The notes under the pieces are model-generated. The model did not search any database. It saw only the letters and a list, made by a program, of their open reading frames with translations, and had not been told where the DNA came from. From a virus, in the IMG/VR virus record IMGVR_UViG_3300042507_003480, positions 1-22,619 of that record: DNA of 22,619 nt; one strand, 5' to 3'. Of this stretch, positions 9,701 through 15,472 are shown piece by piece. Within the stretch, counting starts at the first letter, position 1, and the number at the start of each line of letters is the position of its first letter. Made by a program: the position numbers and the translations under genes.

Positions 9701-10192
9701 TTCATCAACAAGTGCTTCTTCAATAGGTGATATTGTATCAGGTGTAAAACTACAATTTGATGTAAAATTAACATCATCTAATGTTAAAACATAAGGTAAA
9801 GTAGTATCTGGATCTATTAATGTAGAAAATTGAATAACTAACTTTTTATTATTACTATCAAAAAAATAAGTAAATGGATAATTAATATTATTAAAATACA
9901 TACCACCAGTATCATCACAACTAAACTGAATTTTAGCTTCAGTTAATTCTGATAAATCATTTAACAATACAGTATATTCTCCTTCAACACAACAAGTACA
10001 AGTAATTGTAGAACCTACTATTTTAAAGTTTTTAAGGATTTCTACATACTTTCTAAGTAACCTTGCTTCTTTTAAAAGACAAGTATTATTCTTACCTACT
10101 ATTAAACCTCCGTAATACTTAATTGTTTTTAAAGCTAAACTATAGTAAGCTTTAATTATTGACATCTGTATTTTTAATGGTGTTAGTATCAT
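6710..10192 (-). CDS. Giant repeat virion protein with about seven GG(V/I)D-type modules (1160 aa)
   Basis: The largest gene here. Residues 11-60 are predicted helical (LKEARLLRKYVEIL), followed by a cysteine cluster (TCTCC, 64-68). From about 160 on, the protein consists of divergent beta-rich modules. Most have an AP..TG..FNG..L.Y-type segment and then, about 15-30 residues later, an F(S)GG(V/I)D-type end. The GG ends lie near residues 255, 435, 526, 640, 826, 930 and 1107, and the FNG/YNG segments near 243, 412, 504, 612, 799, 893 and 1079. The last ~30 residues hold two Cys and a helix. The ATG at 10192 overlaps the upstream TGA as ATGA; an ATG at 10165 (MSIIKAYY) is the alternative. I infer a long fibre or appendage shaft. 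A baseplate or tail-tip role is possible. Function is not established. Confidence 0.7.
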   Translation of the reverse strand: MILTPLKIQMSIIKAYYSLALKTIKYYGGLIVGKNNTCLLKEARLLRKYVEILKNFKIVGSTITCTCCVEGEYTVLLNDLSELTEAKIQFSCDDTGGMYFNNINYPFTYFFDSNNKKLVIQFSTLIDPDTTLPYVLTLDDVNFTSNCSFTPDTISPIEEALVDEVTGIPVTVSNMYGDWSGNITIYSPPPGSTMLHTLTIPAAIMDDPEAIVNYWNTNGPTDWLLIYDGTQYTMLTPFDGTNYSGYIIEFNQYEGGVDSSILSTTFIPQNFVTISQTASVEIDIPDTFVGSVPAQALITPNVPDFVPNNTPAKVNITVAPNSFSTTHIASTMNISIDGGGAFGSSPPSNQYFYYNSTLMFSHIGPYANPAALVTDFNNNNGNGFTMTYIGPSPTPNHFLFEIESPLNTTLYNGNTITVAYNALPYPDDVGTFSGGVLPKPVDVTVSDTTNGTIYTITSPSFNSLQDFVNDFNTNAFGYVATIIPFAVSNNIQITAPISTGFAFNGTTLTYSTTGPTYSSTGTYFGGIDTTECTYTLELYDTGNVLFATIDNLTPTNYPGLADIAADINSNPLNTYLFYTAAAPVPITGGLGLSVQFPYPFALPQSLTCNTYNGYTFILTINYTSPQYTPYTSAASMMDGGINAESNEFVITDGINGTIFSQTTNNFNYPNGSEIQNGFIPDFNANNTGALPLLYTAEYVGPGNPTPDVQATVNNPFLTQLIGEGMSNGSEIRAFISNPNTTFIGIYQAPTTGILPSYNQMIINLSNNILSQNIVPGLTSIFTGSGILLTAPPNTGDAYNGYEFKVYKYDHTLATVSFTFTANSVGGTRFQFSAGPNLIANVVMGALPTYTPNDLAQSTVTAINAIGGSTGCSATRVGGTVTITAPPYTGGYFNGTNLGTFILPTSSGTVSINGNTYLPNNSYTISSFSGGSTNVVNLNAPPDDVYFAGGKTSISTSRVRFRSPVQPTTSPQYGTGNWVYNFTTLSYDYNLGEYLEINGYSDGIDPTVGELIVDILDTLLNPYAQLYIDLTPQNYQSRQLLVNAFNATNPFPNNFQINLVSPTSAFCNILSPPTSFDYFNNYTFKYSYFYVSPQYTDYVDVTTTFSGGVDPVLTPYEGEFQQGDIGTFVTDNPCEPIVVEQECLSNTDITNIINHIDRIVK

Positions 10193-11364
10193 ATTTTTTT
10201 CTTAACTGCTTTAACTTCATGATTAATAACTTCTATCATAGGACTAGCTTCATCATCTGCTGAAACAACAATATATTGGTTTATTAACCACCCACTAGAT
10301 ACTGCTGTTAAATTTGAAAGTGATGAACAAACATAACTATAGTCTATATTTTGTGTAAATAATGAAGCAGATGCATCTTGAACTGAAACATAGCATTCTG
10401 ATTTTGCTCTAAAACCAGTTCCAGATCCACCAACTCTTTCTATTTTAGAATTTATATGAATAAGAACTATATTTCCAGGAGCAGAGCTTATTGGTACTTG
10501 AAAATCTGCAGCAGTAGTTGCAATTGTTGCAGTATCATTAGGAGAAACTTTTATATAAATTCCTCTAACTGTAGATGTAGTAGGAGTTGCTTTTAAAACT
10601 ACTTGACATTCTAATATATTACCAACAGTATCTAATGTATTAGCAGGAACTAATATTGAAGCTTTTTTATCATTAATACCACCTGTACCAAGATAACTTC
10701 CCCATAAAGAATTTTGTACATATGCTAATTCAGAAGAAGCACCTACTGTTCCTGATGATTGTACTATAGAACCAGAAGGTACAACATTAAGATCACTAAT
10801 AAAAGTTACTCCAGGTATTATCCAATTTAATCTATATAAAATAGCATAATTAATTACACCAACAGAAAATATATTTGTAACTAAATAATAACCTCCAATG
10901 TCTGTTAATCCTGTAGGATTACCTACAAATACAACTTGATTAAAACTCATCCATGAGCTATCAGAAATTTCAATTGTTACTGTAGTATTAACTGCAGGTT
11001 GTATAAAAGTATTAGTAGTTAAAGTATAAGCATTATTACCATTAGATCCATTAACACCATTTGTTCCGTTAGAACCTGGTAATCCAGTAGATCCTGCTGG
11101 ACCTGTAGGACCAATTAAAGATGTACCTGAACCCCAAACACCTAATGTTTTAGGACCATAAATTGTGTCAGTTGTTGTATCAATATAATAATCACCATCA
11201 ACACCTTCTGTTGTTGGTGGTATTAATCCACTTAATATAGTATTTCCATTAGTACCATTAGTACCATTAGTGCCAGCACTTCCTTGTGGTCCTGGAGGTC
11301 CTGGAGGGCCTATTGGTCCTTGTGGACCCATTGGTAATTCTGAATTATAACAATTATTTGACAT
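10189..11364 (-). CDS. Collagen-like fibre protein 1 (391 aa)
   Basis: Two collagen Gly-X-Y tracts are visible: residues 13-40 (GPQGPIGPPGPPGPQG, then GTNG repeats) and 85-109 (GPTGPAGSTGLPGSNG, then N-rich triplets). A connector with GDYYIDTTTDTIYGPK and WGSGTSL separates them. This GDYY..T...I connector between collagen tracts is shared with the next gene upstream and common in phage and bacterial collagen-like proteins. From about 112 to the end the protein is beta-rich and ends basic (EVKAVKKKI), likely the globular fibre head. Collagen tracts form triple helices, so a homotrimeric fibre is expected. The N-terminus contains a single Cys (SNNCYNS). It starts two bases after the upstream stop and overlaps the 1160-residue gene by four bases (ATGA). 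Confidence 0.85.
   Translation of the reverse strand: MSNNCYNSELPMGPQGPIGPPGPPGPQGSAGTNGTNGTNGNTILSGLIPPTTEGVDGDYYIDTTTDTIYGPKTLGVWGSGTSLIGPTGPAGSTGLPGSNGTNGVNGSNGNNAYTLTTNTFIQPAVNTTVTIEISDSSWMSFNQVVFVGNPTGLTDIGGYYLVTNIFSVGVINYAILYRLNWIIPGVTFISDLNVVPSGSIVQSSGTVGASSELAYVQNSLWGSYLGTGGINDKKASILVPANTLDTVGNILECQVVLKATPTTSTVRGIYIKVSPNDTATIATTAADFQVPISSAPGNIVLIHINSKIERVGGSGTGFRAKSECYVSVQDASASLFTQNIDYSYVCSSLSNLTAVSSGWLINQYIVVSADDEASPMIEVINHEVKAVKKKI
11246..11272 (-). repeat. Three-copy 9-base tandem repeat in the collagen tract
   Basis: CCATTAGTR is repeated three times on the plus strand (11246-11272) and encodes consecutive Asn-Gly-Thr triplets in the collagen-like protein. The repeat unit is a multiple of three, so slippage would lengthen or shorten the triple helix without shifting the frame. 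Confidence 0.75.
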
Positions 11365-11366
11365 AA

Positions 11367-12152
11367 TTAATAATTAATAAAATCTACAAAAATACCATTA
11401 ACTAAAACAGCATTTTGAGTTGTTTGTTGAATTTGAATATTAATTGGATTTGTTACAGTAAAATCTAAACCATTAACTGTTGTTATATCAGTAAAATTAA
11501 TAGTTTGTAAAGTATCAAAATTACCTATTGAATTAAAGTTAGTATAACATCTTAATTGATTAGAGCTTATTCTAATCATTTCAATAGTATAAACACCACT
11601 TACATCAATATTACTTGGTGAATATGATAATGGTAAAAATCCTGGAAAAATAAAACCATTTGTTGTATTTTGAGAATCAAATAGTGCACTTATAAGTTGT
11701 GTGCTAGTAGTTGATGTATTAGTAAAATATATAGTAACTTTTAAAGCATCACCATTAATACTTAATTGATTAGCAGGAATTACTGCTGAAACTGGTAATG
11801 TAACAGGTGTATTTAACATTGTACTTGAATAAGTACCTGTATCAGATACTAATCTAATTATACCTGCAGGACCTGTTAAACCAGTTGGACCTTGAGGACC
11901 TGTTATATCTGCAATTAATACCCAAGTTGTATCAGAAACTTTTTGAAAAATTTCACCATTTGAAGTATTAAAATAATAGTCACCTACTACACCAATTAAT
12001 GATCCAGGTAATGTATTACCTTGATGCCATGTAGAACCATTAACACCTGGTAAACCTTGTGAACCTTGTGGACCTATATTTCCTTGTAGTCCTTGTGGAC
12101 CTCTTGGTATTGTTGCTGAGTTGCAATTACAATTGCCTGAACATGAACACAT
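11367..12152 (-). CDS. Collagen-like fibre protein 2 with Cys-rich N-terminus (261 aa)
   Basis: The N-terminus is MCSCSGNCNCNSATIPRG: four cysteines in the first ten residues. A collagen Gly-X-Y tract follows (GPQGLQGNIGPQGSQGLPG, about 18-36), then the same connector as in the neighbouring collagen-like gene (GDYYFNTSNGEIFQK), a short second tract (GPQGPTGLTGPAG, about 86-98) and a beta-rich C-terminal domain of about 160 residues. That domain has Ser/Thr/Asn-rich strands, as in other fibre heads. A triple-helical trimer is expected from the collagen tracts. The cysteines may staple the three chains or bind a metal. Its ATG at 12152 is 23 bases after the upstream stop; that gap is AT-only with no clear promoter. 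Confidence 0.85.
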   Translation of the reverse strand: MCSCSGNCNCNSATIPRGPQGLQGNIGPQGSQGLPGVNGSTWHQGNTLPGSLIGVVGDYYFNTSNGEIFQKVSDTTWVLIADITGPQGPTGLTGPAGIIRLVSDTGTYSSTMLNTPVTLPVSAVIPANQLSINGDALKVTIYFTNTSTTSTQLISALFDSQNTTNGFIFPGFLPLSYSPSNIDVSGVYTIEMIRISSNQLRCYTNFNSIGNFDTLQTINFTDITTVNGLDFTVTNPINIQIQQTTQNAVLVNGIFVDFINY

Positions 12153-12175
12153 ATTATATATATTTTATTTTATTA

Positions 12176-12676
12176 TTAAAGAATAACGTATTGAAACATT
12201 AAGTAAGTATATTGAAAATTATTTCCTGGTGTTAATGATGACATATTTATAGCAACTTCTTTTGCTGTTGTATCAGCAGCAATACCCCAATCAGTTAGTT
12301 CACTTATAGCAACAGCAGAACCATTATAAGCAAGTACACCAAATGCATTTTTAGGTTGAGTAAAATCAGAAGGAATTGGTAAAGTTAATGTAAATACTGC
12401 TTGTGTTTCTGCTACATCCATAGTAACACTTAAAAACAAAGAACAAGTTACAACATTATCTACACGAGAATAATTTCCACCTAAAACAGCAACAATAGGA
12501 TTAGTTCCAGCATTAGTAACTGTTGGAATCCAAGTACCACTTGAAACATTAGATGAACTAATATTGTTAATAGCATCAACAACAGCATTAAGATGTCCAA
12601 ATCTTGCTGAAATAGCATCTTGATTTGTTTTTACATAAGGATCAATTCCTGTACTAGTTATTCTAAATTTTTCCAT
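12176..12676 (-). CDS. Fibre protein with GTWIPTV beta-sandwich domain (166 aa)
   Basis: I take the ATG at 12676 (MEKFRITSTG) rather than one at 12697, because the earlier start overlaps the Cys-rich end of the upstream gene and would add an implausible MWLQLII leader. Residues 1-45 contain a helical linker (DPYVKTNQDAISARFGHLNAVVDAINN). The rest is a beta-sandwich beginning SSGTWIPTV, then GGNYSRVDNVVTCSLFLSV and FTLTLPIPSDF. This G.W.P.l...G.Y.r..n.V pattern is a familiar terminal domain of phage tail and fibre proteins. I infer an accessory fibre or receptor-binding tip. It lies five bases after the upstream stop and is followed by the collagen-like genes. Confidence 0.75.
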   Translation of the reverse strand: MEKFRITSTGIDPYVKTNQDAISARFGHLNAVVDAINNISSSNVSSGTWIPTVTNAGTNPIVAVLGGNYSRVDNVVTCSLFLSVTMDVAETQAVFTLTLPIPSDFTQPKNAFGVLAYNGSAVAISELTDWGIAADTTAKEVAINMSSLTPGNNFQYTYLMFQYVIL

Positions 12677-12681
12677 AATTA

Positions 12682-13287
12682 TTAGCTGCAACCACAACCA
12701 CAGCCTCCTGTAGTTTGATTACATAGTTTTTGAAGTTTTGTTAATAGTTTAGTAAATTCTGCAGCACCTTTAGATTCTGCTACTGCTTTTAAAGCTTGTA
12801 GAATACCATCTGCTAATAAGAAATCATCATAAGCCTGTGAATCACAATCTTCACATAATTCTTGAGCTACTTTAGCTGCCATCTTAGCTACACAACATGC
12901 TACATTACAATATACCATAAATTGTGTTTCATTTTGATAAATAGTTCCATTATCATCTGTAAGTGTATATACTATATTATAGTATCCATCTTGTAAAGCA
13001 TACTGTCCTTCAGAGTTTAAAGGTAAATATTGTATTAGTTCAAATGATGGAAATACTGCACTTTGTATAGTTCCTATAACATCTAATGTTGCTACAGGTT
13101 GATCATTAAGTGATATTGAAATATTTGCATCTGTTATATATGGATTATTTAAACTGTTTCTCCATACTGTAGAATTATCATTCCAACCATAAGGATTACT
13201 ACTGACATTATAAAACCCAGTAGTATCTGTAATAACAATTTTTGTACAATCTACAAGACAAGCTGATATTGTTGGTATAAATGCCAT
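12682..13287 (-). CDS. Cysteine-rich structural protein, beta domain plus helical Cys tail (201 aa)
   Basis: I do not recognise a family name. Residues 1-125 are beta-rich (ISACLVDCTKIVITDTTGFYN, NPYGWNDNSTVW, DGYYNIVYTLTDDNG) and look like an immunoglobulin-like or other sandwich. Residues 127-190 are predicted helical and cysteine-bearing (YCNVACCVAKMAAKVAQ, LCEDCDSQAYDDF, LTKLQKLC), and the chain ends TTGGCGCGCS. Eleven cysteines are at 10, 14, 127, 131, 132, 145, 148, 189, 196, 198 and 200. Such spacing suits disulfide stapling or metal binding. It is the first gene after the terminator and so opens the fibre cassette, which makes it a candidate adaptor joining fibres to the tail or head. 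A TATTTTTG box overlaps the terminator 23 bases upstream of its start. Confidence 0.65.
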   Translation of the reverse strand: MAFIPTISACLVDCTKIVITDTTGFYNVSSNPYGWNDNSTVWRNSLNNPYITDANISISLNDQPVATLDVIGTIQSAVFPSFELIQYLPLNSEGQYALQDGYYNIVYTLTDDNGTIYQNETQFMVYCNVACCVAKMAAKVAQELCEDCDSQAYDDFLLADGILQALKAVAESKGAAEFTKLLTKLQKLCNQTTGGCGCGCS

Positions 13288-13310
13288 CTTTAGTTTTTAT
13301 TTTATTTAAA

Positions 13311-13355
13311 CAAAAATAGTGAAAAACCTAATTGTAAAACTAGGTCCTTCACTAT
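13311..13355 (-). terminator. Rho-independent terminator after the 429-aa gene
   Basis: Read on the minus strand, ATAGTGAA pairs with TTCACTAT (eight base pairs, 13355-13348 with 13323-13316). A two-by-two internal loop and a second five-pair stem (TAGGT/ACCTA type, 13345-13341 with 13330-13326) close a 10-base loop. The descending arm runs into TTTTTG at 13316-13311. It follows the 429-residue gene stop (13378-13376) by 20 bases. This is the most convincing terminator in the window. It separates the head-and-structural block from the fibre block. Confidence 0.8.
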
Positions 13356-13375
13356 CTTTGATTAGAGGTTATTTA

Positions 13376-14665
13376 TTAAACTGTAGGATCAGGGAAAGTA
13401 GTAGGAAGATCCAAAGTTGTAGGAACCCAAGCATTAAATACAGAAACAAATGTAGCTTGATTAGTAGCTGGAGCAAAGTCTCCAATACCATCACCACCTG
13501 CCATGTAAAGAATTACTTGACCTTTGTTTTCACCAGCACCAATGAGTGAAGGAAGTCTATTCAACCAAGAAATAACTACTGGATTGTATTGAGTACCAAC
13601 AACAGCATCTTGCTCACGGAATTGAGGAGGAATTTGATCTACAAAGATTTGTCCTTCATCACCCCAAGAAATGTATTCATCATTAGCAGCTTGTTCATAA
13701 ACAGCAACACCATCAAATGCAGCAGTTGTAGATGAACCTGTAGTTCCAAAGTTTATAAGGAAAACATTGAATCTAACTTTGTCATATTGTCTCCAACGGT
13801 TAACATCATATTTTTGCTTAATACCAGTAATTTTGATACCAAAATCTGCAGCTTGAGCTGTAGCTTCTGGAATTGCAATATCATCAGTTGATGTTACACC
13901 TGAAATAGTATCACCATTGTAAGCAACATCTAAAGTTAAATTACCAGATGTACCATCAATAGCAACAATTTTGTATACACCAACAGTTGTTAAAGCATCT
14001 ACTGACTGAATATAGTCACCAACAACTAATTGGTCAGTAGCAGTAGAAGCTGATGCTACAACTACTTTTGAATATTTAGTAAAAGTCAAAGTACCTGCAG
14101 AACCTGCAGCACTTCTTGCACCTGCATTAGTTACTTCTGAAAATACTCTCCAGTCAATAGTTCTATTAGGTACAAAGTTTTGTACAAGAGATTTTACAAG
14201 ACCATTAGAAATTTCTTCTTGAGTAGCATTTACACCTGATTGATAAGTACCATACTTATAGTTAGCAGGTCTTTTACCATAAGCAAAAGCATTAGGTACA
14301 TGCTCAAGTTTAATTTCATAGAAATTGTTATCAATTTCAGAAATACTTCCTGAAGTACCATTGTAACCAATATATGATACTTGTTCAGTAGCAATAGCAC
14401 CTGAATATGCAGATGTATTTACAATATCAGAAAGATTAAGTACTACTTGCTGAAGTGGAAGATTAGCACCTCTATCTTTAATAATTTTAATCTTAGAGTA
14501 ATTTACTACTGTTCCTGCACTAAGTACTTCATTAGACATATTAGTAATACCTACCCAACCAAGAGTTGTAGAACCTGGAGTAATTTTAGTTCCTGCAGCA
14601 GGTGAAGGTGTTACAGAGGGTACAATAAATACACTCTTAATGTTATTTTTTGAATCTAAAGCCAT
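13376..14665 (-). CDS. Structural protein, probably an abundant virion (tail or head) component (429 aa)
   Basis: The soluble, mixed beta protein lacks a signal peptide and membrane segments. It begins MALDSKNNIKSVFIVPSV. Visible blocks are TTLGWVGITNMSNEVL (about 33-48), NNFYEIKLEHVPNAFAYGKRP (residues about 116-136), a variable Thr/Ser/Ala-rich insertion-like region at about 180-260 (SASTATDQLVVGDYI, TSGNLTLDVAYNGDT), and a C-terminal part with RWRQYDKVRFNVFLINFGT and ISWGDEGQIFVDQIPPQFR. I do not recognise the family. Its own promoter-like box upstream and a strong terminator downstream isolate it as a single-gene unit, usual for high-copy proteins such as a tail tube or head decoration protein. 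Start ATG 14665 has an A/T-rich 54-base leader. Confidence 0.6.
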   Translation of the reverse strand: MALDSKNNIKSVFIVPSVTPSPAAGTKITPGSTTLGWVGITNMSNEVLSAGTVVNYSKIKIIKDRGANLPLQQVVLNLSDIVNTSAYSGAIATEQVSYIGYNGTSGSISEIDNNFYEIKLEHVPNAFAYGKRPANYKYGTYQSGVNATQEEISNGLVKSLVQNFVPNRTIDWRVFSEVTNAGARSAAGSAGTLTFTKYSKVVVASASTATDQLVVGDYIQSVDALTTVGVYKIVAIDGTSGNLTLDVAYNGDTISGVTSTDDIAIPEATAQAADFGIKITGIKQKYDVNRWRQYDKVRFNVFLINFGTTGSSTTAAFDGVAVYEQAANDEYISWGDEGQIFVDQIPPQFREQDAVVGTQYNPVVISWLNRLPSLIGAGENKGQVILYMAGGDGIGDFAPATNQATFVSVFNAWVPTTLDLPTTFPDPTV

Positions 14666-14701
14666 TTTTTAAATGATTTAATTTGTTGTTAATTTAATTT
14701 A

Positions 14702-14729
14702 CAAATATAATTGTTTTTATTATTCCAAA
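14702..14729 (-). promoter_or_regulatory. Bacteroidota-type promoter candidate for the 429-aa gene
   Basis: On the minus strand TATATTTG (14709-14702) matches the -7 consensus TAnnTTTG of Bacteroidota primary-sigma promoters exactly. TTTG at 14729-14726 is 16 bases upstream, one short of the usual -33 to -7 spacer of about 17-23. The gene start is 36 bases downstream. The site overlaps the last codons of the preceding gene. A nine-base direct repeat, AAATTAAAT, occurs twice in the leader (14700-14692 and 14684-14676). This is a match by eye, with no transcription data. Confidence 0.5.
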
Positions 14730-15472
14730 CTATCTGCTGTTAGCTGGGTTATAGGTATTTGTTCTCTTACTGCAGCAGCCAGTAATTTTAATGCAATATC
14801 ACAAATTCCTTGATGAGTTAGAGAGTCTAATTCACAACTAATTTGTGCAGAAGGATTGTTAAGATTTACTACTATATCATTAGGTGTTTTAAGGTACCTC
14901 ATGTAGTAGTTAGTTACTTGAAAAGTTCCATCAGTAATAAGACCATGTATTTTTCTCTCAACATTGTTGACAGTTTGTTTACCATGTTCTAGTCTCCACA
15001 CAATACCTTCAGTACCATCAGTATATGGTTTCTTATAAGGATTATAATAATTTAAATTATATTCATCATGTGAGATAGGAATAGTCATTATTCTATTATA
15101 TGTAGATGTAGTTCCACATTGAGGAACATTTGTAACAGAACCTTCATATATAGTAATCATGAAATCAGTAGGCAATGCCCAGAGAGTTTCTCCAGGCAAT
15201 GCACCTACTTGATTGACACCTTGTGTTGTGGGAGGAGTTGTAGATTCTTGTGAATCTTTAATTAAAGCTGATAAACCTTGTATTCTTATTTCAGTTTCTT
15301 CAAACCCTTCCATATTTCTGTTACTCTTAGGGTTCAACCTTTGAAGAATGTAATACCATTGTGCTTTAGTTAAAATAATACTAGCTTCAGGATCAACAAA
15401 CCCAGGTGCACTTTGTGAATAAAGTGCATCATAGGTCACTAGTACATTTTCCCACATTTGATTAGCTGTCAT
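14720..15472 (-). CDS. Putative head-tail connector/ring protein (250 aa)
   Basis: I do not recognise the family from sequence alone. The protein has a helical N-terminus (MTANQMWENVLVTYDALYSQ) followed by ILTKAQWYYILQRLNPKSN. A central beta part has LPTDFMITIYEG, RIMTIPISHDEYNLNYYNPY and VWRLEHGKQ, and the C-terminal helix has ICDIALKLLAAAVREQIP. Bracketed between the capsid-proximal genes and the 429-residue structural gene, and with a helix-sheet-helix layout of this size, it would fit a connector or tail-ring component as in crAss-like phages. That assignment is inference from position. Its ATG at 15472 lies inside the previous gene, overlapping it by 11 bases. An AGGAG-like stretch about 12 bases upstream is inside coding sequence, so its relevance is unclear. 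Confidence 0.6.
   Translation of the reverse strand: MTANQMWENVLVTYDALYSQSAPGFVDPEASIILTKAQWYYILQRLNPKSNRNMEGFEETEIRIQGLSALIKDSQESTTPPTTQGVNQVGALPGETLWALPTDFMITIYEGSVTNVPQCGTTSTYNRIMTIPISHDEYNLNYYNPYKKPYTDGTEGIVWRLEHGKQTVNNVERKIHGLITDGTFQVTNYYMRYLKTPNDIVVNLNNPSAQISCELDSLTHQGICDIALKLLAAAVREQIPITQLTADSLE

Noticed and set aside
6710-10192. Tail-sheath identity for the 1160-residue protein because of GGVD motifs
   Set aside because: Sheath proteins carry such a motif at most once or twice and are shorter; here it ends multiple repeated modules and sits in a fibre cassette.
11246-11272. Short tandem repeats as a CRISPR or origin signal
   Set aside because: The unit is 9 bases, in frame and inside a collagen tract, with no spacers; it simply encodes Gly-X-Y triplets.
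12176-12697. Longer start (12697) for the 166-residue fibre protein
   Set aside because: It would add MWLQLII encoded by the Cys-rich end of the upstream gene and overlap it; the ATG at 12676 leaves a normal five-base gap.
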